A DNA stretch of 64,000 nt. Source: Zizania palustris (lineage: Eukaryota; Streptophyta; Magnoliopsida; Poales; Poaceae). The notes under the pieces were generated by a model. It did no database searches. It had not been told where the DNA came from and saw nothing but the letters and a program-made list of their open reading frames with translations. The stretch spans positions 65,466,773 to 65,530,772 of the forward strand of contig JAAALK010000284.1 in the NCBI GenBank assembly GCA_019279435.1, given 5' to 3'. Both the position numbers and the translations under genes were made by a program. Each line of letters starts with the position of its first letter. The stretch's first letter is position 1. This document shows positions 46,022 through 56,342 of the stretch, in pieces.

Positions 46022-47037
46022 TGTTGTAGCAATTGCGTTAGCTACAACACATGTTTTGTATGTGTGTATACGATGTGTAGAATGAACCTCGAAGGGTTCT
46101 CTCAGAGGGAGAAAGGATTTATACTGGTTTGGGCCTCCCCTGGGGGATAATAGCCCTACGTCCAGTTTGTGGTGGATTTGGCATGGTATGCCTTGGTGTG
46201 GAGAAAAGAACTCCAGGGTCTCATGGCCTCCTAGAGCGTGTGTCCCTGTTACAAGGGCTTGGCCCTGCTTTTATAGGCACGCAGGCCAAAGGAAAAGACC
46301 GAGATGCCCTCTATGAGCCCTAGGCTCATAGCGGCATAGAGGGGAAAAGGAGCTAGCTACGGTACAAAAGTGTTTTACAACTTTACAGACGTGTCAGGTA
46401 ACGTCACATCTTGACCAGCTAGATGACAAACTATGGGCAGAGGGGCCCCTTGTACGACTTCTACACTACAGCGGGGCGTAAGTATCTTCTGGGTTTGGAG
46501 TAGGGCCGGAGCTCCGAATCCGGGGCTCCGAACCAGGGCTCTGAACCGGGGCCTCCGAACTGGGGGCCTCCGAACCAGGGCCTCCGAACTGGGGGCCTCT
46601 GAACTGGGGCCTCCGAACTGGGGCCTCCGAACCGGGTCCTCCGAACTAGGGCCTTGGCTTTGAACTGGCTGGAGAGGGTCCGGAGACTAGCTCTGAGGAG
46701 CTCCGAAGGGAGCTCGAAGGCTAACCCCGAACAGGGCTCGAAGGCTAACTTCGAAGCCAGCCTGTGGGCCTTCTTCGAAGTTAGCCTGAGACTTAGCTTT
46801 TGGCGGTCTTCAAGGAATCTTGAGGGCTTCGCTCTGGAGGGCTCCGAGGGACCTCGCTTCGGAGGGCTTCGACAGGGCTTGGGGGCTTCGCCCCGGCAGG
46901 CTCCGAAAGGTACCTTGGGACCTGGAAACAGCTTATTTGGGAAGATATAGGCTTCGACAGTGTTGGGCTCCGGGCCGAAGGCTGGCAGAGGCTGACGTCA
47001 TTTGGCCCCTGTTCAAGGGAAATCTATTCCCCCAACA
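46022..47037 (-). repeat. right LTR of D, inverted (1016 bp)
   Basis: On + it begins with its U5 end (TGTTGTAGCAATTGCG) and finishes with its U3 end (CTATTCCCCCAACA) next to the GATCT duplication. The GGCCTCCGAACxGGG array (46530-46650) and CTTTTATA (46268-46275) are the reverse complements of those in the left LTR. Confidence 0.93.
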
Positions 47038-47090
47038 GATCTCGTAGGGCTCTTCAAACCTATAGGCCCGGAGTCCGTAAATGGTAGCTT

Positions 47091-47265
47091 AGTAGTCTTT
47101 TTCGGATGTATTGGAATCCGATTATTCTAGTCACTTCGGTCTCTTTTACGGATGCTTTCAAGCCGATGGCTTGGAATCCATATAATTTGGTCTCCTTGGA
47201 CACTTTTTATGGATGCTTTCAAGCCGATGGCTTGGAATCCGTTTTCATGGTCTCCTCTGACTCTT
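47091..47265. repeat. about 61-bp tandem repeat remnant in A
   Basis: The word GGATGCTTTCAAGCCGATGG recurs with a 61-bp offset (from about 47149 and 47210), with a diverged copy before. It is homologous to the 119-bp array of B at 52628-53103. Confidence 0.75.
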
Positions 47266-47269
47266 TTTA

Positions 47270-47555
47270 CAGTGAGTGTTGCAAGATTGCAGAGATAGTC
47301 CTTGATTTCATCGAAGCCCTTCGGGCACTCCGGTGTCGAGGCAAAATCTTTGGACCCTTTTAAATCTTTGAATATTGGGAGGCTCCGCTCTGCGAACCTT
47401 GCCAAAAATCTGCTAAGGGCCGTGAGGCGTCGAGCGAGCTTTGGACTTGCTTCAAATTTTCCGGCGGAGCTATCCTTTGTAATGCACTTATCTACGTTGG
47501 GCTCGCTTCGATCACTCTGCTCAAAACTAAGTACCCTAACAATTTTCCAGCTTTA
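47270..47555 (-). pseudogene. fragment of A pol (end of reverse transcriptase/start of RNase H)
   Basis: It aligns with 55395-55670 of B on -. The fragment runs directly into the GCCCC duplication and B at the right. At the left it joins the repeat spacer, so the rest of RNase H and integrase of A has been deleted. Confidence 0.8.
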
Positions 47556-47560
47556 GCCCC

Positions 47561-48046
47561 TGATGGCGTAACAGATTACACTAACAAGTTCTATAAAACC
47601 AAGAACTGACAAACGAAGTGTTTGTGAATGCGGACAATCTTAATCCTCCAAAAAGGATAACAGCTCAGAATAGTTCGAAGTATGTATTGAATATCGGAAT
47701 ATTCGACGCCTCTTACAGGGCGAGAAGGGGGGTATTTATAGGTAAAATCTCTAGAGAAAAGACCTTTTTATCTCTCAATTACAACCAACATAGTGGATAC
47801 TATTTCAGTATCCCTTATATGGTTAATATAGTAAAACATGCTTGAAGGATGTTGATAAGGTAGATGTCCCATCCTTCTGGTTATATTCCACTTTGGAGGG
47901 GAAGGTTTCGGAGGGTTTCTTCATCTCAGAGCCTGGATAGACCCTTCGGCTTTGAGCCCTTCAATCCGTAGGTAAGTCTTGGGCTCCGAGATTAAGACTT
48001 GCCTTTATCTTGGAGGATCATGAGGGTGAAGTATTTTCCCCCAACA
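47561..48046 (-). repeat. 3' LTR of B (486 bp)
   Basis: It matches the LTR of A (35098-35628). On + it starts TGATGGCGTAACAG and ends TTTTCCCCCAACA. Confidence 0.9.
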
Positions 48047-48563
48047 GTAGCCCCTCGAATATGCTTCTCTGGATAGGTTGTATAGCAAGTAGAGCAGTCT
48101 ACGCAAGACATATTTTCATGCTCAGGACCTTAGAAAAAATACAAGGTATTATAACCGTTCGAAGCATCCTTGGCATCGGAGATGTATCAAATCTGGACTT
48201 CGAATTCAAACCTCCGTATGATTGCTCCGAAAGAAAAATGAACCGTTATGATGGCAGTGTAATGCAAAGAGCCATTACTTTTGTACTGTTACTTCTCAAA
48301 TAGCGGTGAGACCTTTCGAGAAAGCAACAGCCACAAAAGTTTTATCATGGGTTCACATTCTTTCACCCTTTGGCCCCACCTGTCATTGACGTGGGTTAGA
48401 TCTGCAAGTGTGAAAACATGCATGAATCACGCCGAATGAGAACGAAGCTGTTTTAAAAGAGGAAAGCGATCAGTGGTGAAATTTTTATAGAGCTTTTGCG
48501 CTTCGACATTTCCACGCTTTCAGCCTTCAAGCTTACACTCCAAAACTTTCGAGTGCTCTCTCA

Positions 48564-51500
48564 ACGGCGAGAACCAGTGCAAGAGTGCCGGTGGTGGCGG
48601 TGACTTTGGCGCAACAACAAGCTTGGGCCACATCTGCAGCGGCGGTGATGGCGGAAGCTCTGGGGGATCTTGGCCCAAGGATCCACGGGAACTCCACCCA
48701 CTGTCGAAGAAACCGCTAAAGTAGACGTTCATCCTCGGGCGATCGACTTGCTCAGTGGAGTCTATCGAGGAAGCAGTGAGCAGAAAGCTGGGACCGGGGA
48801 TGAGGACTCGGATCCCCGGAGAAGAAGTGACTCCAGCGCTGAGGAGCGGAGAAGTCGTCGTCTTCAAAGCTTTCTTTGAGGTGGGACTTGGACTCCTTTC
48901 AATAGATTTTTTGACAGAGATGTTGGAGATGTTCCACGTCACTCTGCCGTAGCTATCTCCGAATGCCATAGCCAAGTTGGCGATCTTCGAGTGGGCCCTC
49001 TGAGCCAAAGGGTTCGAGGGAAGGTCCGAAGTGTTTGTGGAAACCAACGAAGCTTCATGCCAACCTAAGCCGCATGACGGGCCCAGGGACTCCAAACTGC
49101 TGGTGGCCTTCGGGAGAATCAACTTCCAGTTCCGGAAGGGGCACTTGAAGAATTTCTCGACGGTATTCCGTTTGGATACTCCAGTGGTTCTATGCCGAGG
49201 TTAGTGAAGACTCCGGCCTTGCGGGGCCCCTACAAGAGATATGGTACAGGAGGGAGGTGGAGGTGACTTCAGACTCAAGTCTGCTCTCAACGCGTCTTGG
49301 GTTGTTGTCTTCGGTGGCCAAACGCATGAGTATGCGAGACTTGGCGGAGGAGTTCATTGCCCTGCAGATACCTTCGATCGGGGCCAATTGGCCCGTTGTT
49401 TTCCAAAGCGCTTCGGAGGGGGAGCTTCGAGCTCTAGGTAATACTTTGATATTTCCTGCACTCAGATTAGTCATATAGAATATCTGTAGTTTTCATAACA
49501 GATTGTTGCCTTATTTCAGTGGCTCCATTGGTGCTGGCTCTAGAGTAGATAGCTCGGGTTGCGGAGAGGGTACTCGGGGCCCCTACCACAGTAGAGAAGA
49601 AGTGGAGGGTGGAGCTGGTTGGAAGCTAGGAATGCTCCAACCGAGTGTGGAGCGCACTTGGAATCGAAGCTCCTCCACTTCCAAGCATCGACCCAATGGA
49701 CCTGGTCTCTCGTAAGAGGAAAGCTGCTGCTGGGACCTCCAAGGCCATGAAGATTGTGCTGAAAAAGGCGGCAAAGAAGGCTAAGCTCCCTTCACCTCCG
49801 GTGTCTCCTCCTTCACTAGACATTCGGAGCTATTCTTCGGAGGAGTCCGAAGAAGAGGAAACTTCAGAGGCCCGAATGGGAAGGGAGCTCGAAGCTCTTC
49901 TGATGGAAAGTGGTGAGGGGGATTCTCGGGCTGAGACCTAGGATCCACCTCGGGTGGATGTCGGAGCGATACCGGTGGCCGAAGAGGAGGTGGTGGTCTG
50001 AACTGAACCCATAGGGGTTCAGGGAGTGGAGCCGGAGAGCTCTGCTTCGCTAGTGACCGGGGTAGTGGTGATGGAGGTGAGGGCCTCGACTTCTGCTACT
50101 CCGGCCCAACTTTGGGGGAGGACATCGAGGAGTACCTCAGAATGTACGAGTACCTGGGGGATCCTGTAATCCTCCCTCAAAATCTTGATGGAGGTAAGCC
50201 TTCGATCTTTATTTATTGATATACCTGAAATAATTTCATTGTATTGGCGATATTTTTAGATAATTGACGAATACCTTATGTTTGTAGATGCATCGGGGAG
50301 CAATATGGCTCTGGCCCAAGATGGAGCCTTGGATCCAGCTGGGGATGAGGCTTCAGCAGAAGAGGTAGCTCCAGCAGCGGAGCTTACTTATGTTGGAGCT
50401 ACTTCAGTCGAGGGGGTCACCCCTATAGAGGGATACACTCCGATGGAAGAGGTGGCCCCAGCGACTCCTTCAATGGGGAGAGGTAAAGGCAAGACTTGGC
50501 CTGGACCCCTCCCGTCCTTGATGATGACACCATCGATGAACGATCCTTCAGAAGATGATCCCGCCGAAGATGATCAAAGAGCCCTGTCCTAGCTCTCGTT
50601 ATTAGCTCCGTTTTTGGGGCAGCGGACAGGGCTCCGATATCTCCTGCAGCCCTTGTCTGAAAAGTGCCAAGAGGTTGGCAACTCTGAGCTAGTCTCCGTG
50701 TTGAGCGAGGCCAGCGGATTGGAGATAGACATAGCCCTCGAAAGGGCAACCCTCCAGGTATGCAAGGGACATAGTATACATTTAATTCAATGTAATTACA
50801 CCATACTTACTTTTGCTTTTTACAGTAATTTGGTCTTGGTAGAGTGGCGGTGACTTCCAACGAGCTTGAGTTTAATTGGCTCAAAAGGAAGGTTACAGCG
50901 CTCCAGAGGGCCCTTAAGGGCTCTGAAGATAAGTCCCTGCGATTGGAGGAAGAACTCCTCGAAGAGCAGAGGGCGAAGGCCATTGCAGAAGAAGCGCTCT
51001 GAATGGAGCATCATGATCATGCTGGCCTAGCATCTTCGATTAAGGAGCTCCAAGCAGAGCGAATGGTGCTGAGAGCTAAAGTTGACAAGCTTTGAGTAGC
51101 AGAGACGACTTTTGGGGCTGAACTCGTGCGGCTCTGGGAGGCGCTTCAGCAAGCGCTTTCTCAGAAGAATTACTTAATGACAAAGACATCTGAACTCTCC
51201 GCAATTGCTACTAAGAAGACAAAGGCCGAGGTGAGGCACGATGAGGTGGTTGATCAAACCATGGACACCCTCCGTGGTGTTCTAGAATATTTTGGAATGG
51301 TGTGCCCATCTTCTTCAGATGTTATGAACGAGCCTCTCGACCGAAAGCTCAAGATGATCTAGGCGGCGGCTAAGATGATGAAAGGCTCCGGTACTTGCTA
51401 CGGAGAAATCTCTGGGCAAGTAGCCGGGATCGGATTCCTTCATCATCTCGAAGCCATCGGGGTCTCCATTGCTCTGGAGAAAGGTTCGACGTCGGAAAGC

Positions 51501-51695
51501 TTCACTGATGAAGGCTTCCTCTAACCATCTCTAGACGTGGCTTTGGCTTGGGAAGCCTTCCGGGCGACCTGGAAAATGGATAACAAAGTTGCGGCCAAGG
51601 CATGGATCGACGAAGCCTGTCAGTAGAGGCAAGCTCAGATGAGGCCTCTAGCTCCACCTCCTCCAATTGCTCCGCCTTCGGACCCGAAGGTCTAG
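48564..51695 (+). pseudogene. antisense gene of B, 4 exons, start codon lost
   Basis: It aligns with the A copy, but the equivalent of the A start codon is ACG at 48564-48566. The Transposase_28-like block (48855-49020) reads EVVVFKAFFEVGLGL and LSPNAIAKLAIFEW. MSMRDLAEEFIAL follows at about 49326. Introns with GT...AG ends are inferred at 49438-49519, 50194-50287 and 50758-50825. Exon 2 has SRKRKAAAG and KKAAKKAK basic runs followed by an acidic SSEESEEEE run. The last exon is coiled-coil-like, contains TMDTLRGVLEYFG and ends PPSDPKV at TAG 51693-51695. In-frame stops (for example near 51000 and 51095) show decay. Function unknown. Confidence 0.78.
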
Positions 51696-51747
51696 CTTCT
51701 AGGGCGCTTTATTATGTAAAAAGACTTTGTAGTGTTCTTTTGTTTCA

Positions 51748-52221
51748 ATGAATGAAAAGTCTATGAATGAAAAGTCTTTTGTTTCAATGAATGAAAAGTC
51801 TTTGCTTGATGAAGGGCTTCGCCAACAATGGGCTATTCTCGAAATCTTAAGGCCTTATAGGCGCCCGCGATTTTCTGTTCCTTGGGGGGAGCATGGAGAG
51901 ATAGCACCCGTTGTTTGCAGTGAATTCCTTTCTTATATCAAAGAAGAAGATAAAGAAATAACGTCTTTGGAGTATGTGGATTGGTCTGATTCGGAGCATC
52001 AAGCTGAAGACCCGACGGAGGCTAGCTCTGAACGACTTCTAACTTGGGCCGAACTTCAAGAAGAGCAGAAAAAATGGAGAGCTTCGAAGAAGAAGGGTAG
52101 TCGAACCAAAAGAAAGGTTTTGAGAACTCCAGGCTCTAAAGACCAAACTGGTCCCGAAGGTAGCTCTAGAGGTCAGAGATGTCTCCGTTTCTATTTAGAC
52201 TTAGATAATAATTTTTCGTGA
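51748..52221 (+). CDS. downstream conserved coding block of B, antisense to pol
   Basis: A 157-codon open frame follows 50 bp after the antisense gene. It starts in a short duplication (MNEKS repeated) and encodes LLDEGLRQQWAILEILRP, RPRFSVPWG, an acidic middle (about residues 65-95) and a basic KKGSRTKRK stretch. Homologous but broken blocks lie in A (39080-39600) and D (42530-42000). It could be a separate small gene or a last exon; no known domain was recognised. Confidence 0.65.
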   Translation: MNEKSMNEKSFVSMNEKSLLDEGLRQQWAILEILRPYRRPRFSVPWGEHGEIAPVVCSEFLSYIKEEDKEITSLEYVDWSDSEHQAEDPTEASSERLLTWAELQEEQKKWRASKKKGSRTKRKVLRTPGSKDQTGPEGSSRGQRCLRFYLDLDNNFS

Positions 52222-52627
52222 TTATGATGTTCGTAATGTGATTTAACCAAGCAATATAATTTGTTTAAGAAGCATCGTTTGACTGTGATTCATTCCCCTG
52301 CCCCTCTTTGTGGGTGGCGGGCCATATGCAATGCAATAGGGCTGGTTGCGCACAACGCCCGACATATTAAAGCTGAGGTTTCGCAAACATCACTTGATAA
52401 CCACGAACTCAACTTTTTCATAGAGTTCTTTGAACTGTATGTTCGTATCATGATATCTTACCTATTAAAGGTAGAGTAGGTGATGCATCAAAATAATGGT
52501 TCGATGCCGATAAACTTAGTAAGGAGCTTTGAATTTATAAATTAGAGCTCCAGAATTGGTCACTTAGGACTCTTAATGGGTTTCATTTGGCCAGGGCCTT
52601 GAAACCTTATAATTTGGTCACCTTCGA
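52222..52627. other. non-coding spacer of B before the tandem array
   Basis: About 400 bp after the downstream block with no conserved frame. The A equivalent is the stretch around the D insertion (39600-39815). Confidence 0.5.
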
Positions 52628-53103
52628 CTCTTTTACAGATGCTTCAAACCTGGAGGATCGGGATCTATTCTTTTAAAGTCCTTAGACTCTTCTACAGATG
52701 CTATCAAGCCAATGGCTTGGAATCCATAGGATTTGGCCACCTTTGGCTCTTTTACAGATGCTTCAAACCCAAAGGATTAGAATCTATTCTTTTAAAGTCC
52801 TTAGACTCTTCTACGGATGCTATCAAGGTAATGGCTTGGAATCTGTAGGATTTGGCCACCTTCGTCTCTTTTACAAATGCTCCGAACCTCGAGGTTCGAA
52901 CTTCGTTATTTTATAGTCCTTGGACTCTTCTACGGATGCTATCAAGCCGATGGCTTGGAATCTGTAGGTTTTGGCCACCTTTGGCTCTTTTATGAATGCT
53001 CCGAACCCGGAGGTTCAAACTTCGTTATTTTATAGTCCTTGGACTCTTCTACGGATGCTATCAAGCCGATGGCTCAGAATCCATAGGTTTTGGCCACCTT
53101 CGA
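52628..53103. repeat. 119-bp tandem array in B (four copies plus a partial)
   Basis: CTCTTTTA starts at 52628, 52747, 52866, 52985 and 53104, giving exact 119-bp periods. Each unit holds two similar halves (GATGCTTCAAACC and GATGCTATCAAGCC), so an older unit of about 60 bp was doubled. The array lies between the antisense gene and the 3' end of integrase. Confidence 0.95.
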
Positions 53104-53297
53104 CTCTTTTACGGAAGCCCCGAACTAGTTGTTCGAAGCCCATATATTGGGTTCTGATGAAAGATGCTCACCTTCGCAAGCATCTTCGTTCCCCTAATGC
53201 ATCCATCAGGGGTAGGGAATATTGAGGGGTAAGCATAATTCGAACCTCAAGCTTTATTCATTTAGAAAGGTACTTTACAATTCTTTACAAGGAGTCC

Positions 53298-54500
53298 CTA
53301 AGCGTAATAACGTTTATGATGCTCCGCATGCCATGCATTCTTTAACTCTCCCCCTTCTAAATTTGCTAATTTAAAAGATCTAGGGCGCCCTGGGCGTAGG
53401 ATAATATATGGTCCTTCCCATTTGTTTCCTAATTTCCCTGGAGCAATTACACTTTGTAGTACCAAATGACCCGGTCTAAGTTCATTAACTTTTACCTTCG
53501 GGTCATACCATGTCTTCATCTGATCTTGGTTTGGTCGTTTCTTCAGACAAGTCAAGTGAAGTGCTCCTTTCATCTTTATCTTCTGGATCCGTTACGAGGA
53601 GGGATCCACCTTTCAATTCCGTTGGACTCATGGCCTTGTCTCTGAACAACAACCTGAATGCAGTAAAACCTATAGACCTAGCTTGAGTTCTCCGAATGGA
53701 CCATAAAATCATAGGAAGCTCTTCGGTCCATAGTCCCTTTACCAACCCTACAATCCTCCGATTTAAGCCAGACATAATATTTCCATTGGCCCGTTTGATG
53801 GCTCCATTGGATTGGGGATGACGGATGGCTGCAAAGCACATTTTAATGCCCAACCCTTTGCAGAGTTCTTTAAAAGGTTCGGCTTCGAATTGGGTTCCAT
53901 TATCAATTGTCAATTCTCTAGGCACTCCGAAACTACAACTAATATTTTTCCAAAAGAATTTCTGCACATTTTTCGAAGTGATAGTAGTTAAGGGTTCGAC
54001 TTCGACCCATTTAGAAAAGTATTTGATTGTTACAACCGCGAACTTCAAGCTGCCCTTCACCATTGGGAAAGGGCCGATGAGATCCATTCCCCATTGTGCC
54101 ATCAGCCATACCGGAGCAATGACTTGAAGGGGTGTTGGAGGACGATGGCTTCATCTTCCCATCCATTGGCATCCTTGACAAGTTCAAACCAGTGATTCTC
54201 TATCTGTTAAAATTGTTGGCCAATAAAGCCCCTAGCGAAGTGTTTTGCCTGCCAAAGCTCAAGGAGCTAAGTGGCTACCACACAAACCTTCATGGATTTC
54301 CCGAAGTATGTCTTGGCATTCAGGTTGCGAGATGCATCGGAGTAGAGGAGAACAGACTCTGGCTTTATATAGCACTCCGTTGACAAGCTTATAATTCCAG
54401 ACCCTTGACGGCAACCTTTGCAATTCTGGGCCTTCGAGGGGACTTGAATTGTTTTGCAAAAAGTCTAATATTGGGCTCCGCCAATCAGTGATTAGTATAC
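53298..54500 (-). pseudogene. integrase of B, catalytic Glu replaced by Lys
   Basis: It runs on - in three frames. A zinc-binding region lies at about 54459-54250. The core spans 54102-53600 with the first Asp in GMDLIGPF and the second in TIDNGTQF. The third catalytic position reads AIKRANG where other integrases have E before RxN. The C-terminal part ends near 53298. A frameshift near 53550 links the core to the GxxVL..VI tail, and a stop or gap lies near 54110-54250. It is inactive as read. Confidence 0.88.
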
Positions 54501-54825
54501 AAAATACTTCAGTGGAGGGTGTCTAGGGTACCGAAGGGTTGACAAGCTCTTCATAAAAAGCCCCTTCCGGGACATCCAATGCTGCGGCAGCAGCTTTCGC
54601 TAGGATATCCGCAAGCTGATTATCTGCTCAAAGTATGATTTGGATGGAAATTCCTTTGAACGATGCTTCCATCTTGCAGATCTTTTCTAAGTACTTCATA
54701 AGATGTGGATGCCGAGCTTGAAAGCTTTTGCCAGCATGCCCTACAATGACTTGAGAATATGTTTTTATTACAATTCGAGCAACGACAAGCGCTCGCGCTT
54801 TGCGGAAACCAAGCAGGATTCCTTT

Positions 54826-56342
54826 TTATTCTACAATATTGTTAGTGGACTTAAAGTTGAGCCTTGTAGAGTACATTGCTTTCTGCCCCGAAGGTGAAAT
54901 TATCACGGCTTCGGCACCAGCTCCGGATGCTTGAAATGCTCCGTCAGAGTACACTGTCCACACTCCTTCACATGATTCTTCCGGAGCCCATATTACGGAT
55001 GGAGTCCACTCTGCAACAAAGTCAGCCACAACTTGAGACTTAATGGTTGTTCTTGTGGTGAAGGAAATGCCGAAGGGATCTAGCTCGACAGTACATTTTC
55101 CAATTCTCCCTGTGGCGTCTTTGCTCCAGAGCATATCGCCAAGGGGATACGACATAGGGATGATTATACTGTGTCCTAAAAAGTAATGGCTTAGATTCCG
55201 TGAGGCCGTTACCAAAGCATATGCAAATTTCTCAAGCTCGGAGTACCGTGTTTTTGCTCTGGACAAGGCTTCTAAAATGAAGTATACTGGGTTCTGCACT
55301 AGTTTTCCATTGAGCTCTATCTGTCTGACAAGAACTGCACTCACTACAGAGCCTCTTGCTACTAGATAAAGGAGGAGAGTTTCCTCTGCAAGGGCCCCAG
55401 TAAATGTTGATAGATTTCCAAGGTAGTCCTTGATTTCATCGAAGCTTTTCTAGCACTCCGGTGTCCACTTGAAACTTTCGGACCCTTTTAAGTCTTTGAA
55501 AATTGGGAGGCTTCGCTCCGCTGATCTGGCCAAGAATCTGCTGAGAGCTGTGAGGCGTTCGGCTATCTTTTGGACTTGCTTCAAATTTTAGGTGGAGCCA
55601 TCCTTTGTAGTGCACTTATCTGTGTTGGGCTAGCTTTGATTCCTCTGCTCGAAACTAAGTACCTTAGCATTTTTTCTGCTTGAGCTCCAAAAATACATTT
55701 TTCAGGATTGATGCGAACTCCACATGCTCGGAGTCTCTCAAAAGTTTCTGCTAAGTCTAGACTATGCTGGTACTTTAAAGCACTCTTTATTACAATGTCA
55801 TCCATATAGGCTTTGACATTTCGGCCTATCTGGTGACCTAGAGCATTTCTTAGGCCAAAGGGCATTCACACATAACAGAATACTCCAGAAGGGGTTATAA
55901 AGCTCGTCTTGGCTTCGTCTTCGCATTTCGAGCAGATTTGATGGTAACCGGAGTATGCATCAAGGAAACTTAGGAGCTCAGAACCAGCCGTAGAGTCAAC
56001 TTGTTGATCAATGCGAGGCATGGGGTAGGGGTCTCGTTGGAATGCTTTATTTAGAGATGTGAAGTCAATGCACATGCGCCACTTTCCGGAGCCCTTTTTC
56101 TTGACGAAGACAAGGTTAGCCAACCACTCCGTGTGGACCACCTCCCTAATGATTCCAGCTCTTAGCAACTTTTCTACCTCCGCTTTAATGAGGTCTGCTC
56201 TTTCAGTTGACAACTTGCGGAGCCCCTGGCGAATAGGTCGAGCCTTAGGGTTAACAAGCAAGCTATGCTCGATAATGCTCCGGTCAACTACGGGGATATC
56301 TTTGTTTGACCAGGTGAAGATATCTAGATTTTCTCGGACCAC
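54826..56342 (-). pseudogene. reverse transcriptase, RNase H and second RNase H of B
   Basis: Reverse transcriptase runs 56342-55581 with MCIDFTSLNKA and YMDD. A TGA interrupts CYV-MPFG (55866-55868), and 11 codons present in A between MPF and LGH are missing at about 55844. Bases 55580-55345 are degenerate. RNase H and the Tat-type second RNase H follow (55344-54826): SRAKTRYSELEK, VVADFVAEWTP, and WTVYSDGA with the first catalytic Asp of the second RNase H. Confidence 0.9.

Larger units (their letters stand above)
39816..47037. mobile_element. element D: non-autonomous Tat-type element with inverted terminal LTRs, TSD GATCT
   Basis: GATCT at 39811-39815 is repeated at 47038-47042, and the A sequence continues on both sides. 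The ends are a perfect 23-bp inverted repeat starting TGTTGGGGGAATAGATTTCC, because the left LTR is on + and the right LTR on -. Inside, in order, are: LTR on + (39816-40788), primer site, leader, a CGAAGC-hairpin repeat region, an antisense gene on - (42000-44826) and a second direct copy of the LTR lacking its first about 82 bp, plus primer site and leader (44827-46021). The inverted LTR (46022-47037) follows. No gag, protease, RT or integrase was found. Confidence 0.88.

Noticed and set aside
39816..47037. A cut-and-paste DNA transposon, judged from perfect terminal inverted repeats and a target duplication
   Set aside because: The ends are LTRs with TATA, U3 arrays and an adjacent primer-binding site. 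TGTTGG...CCAACA ends and a 5-bp duplication fit LTR integrase, and no transposase gene is present.
52628..53103. CRISPR-like array (regular repeats)
   Set aside because: Units are contiguous 119-bp tandem copies without unique spacers, in plant retrotransposon DNA.
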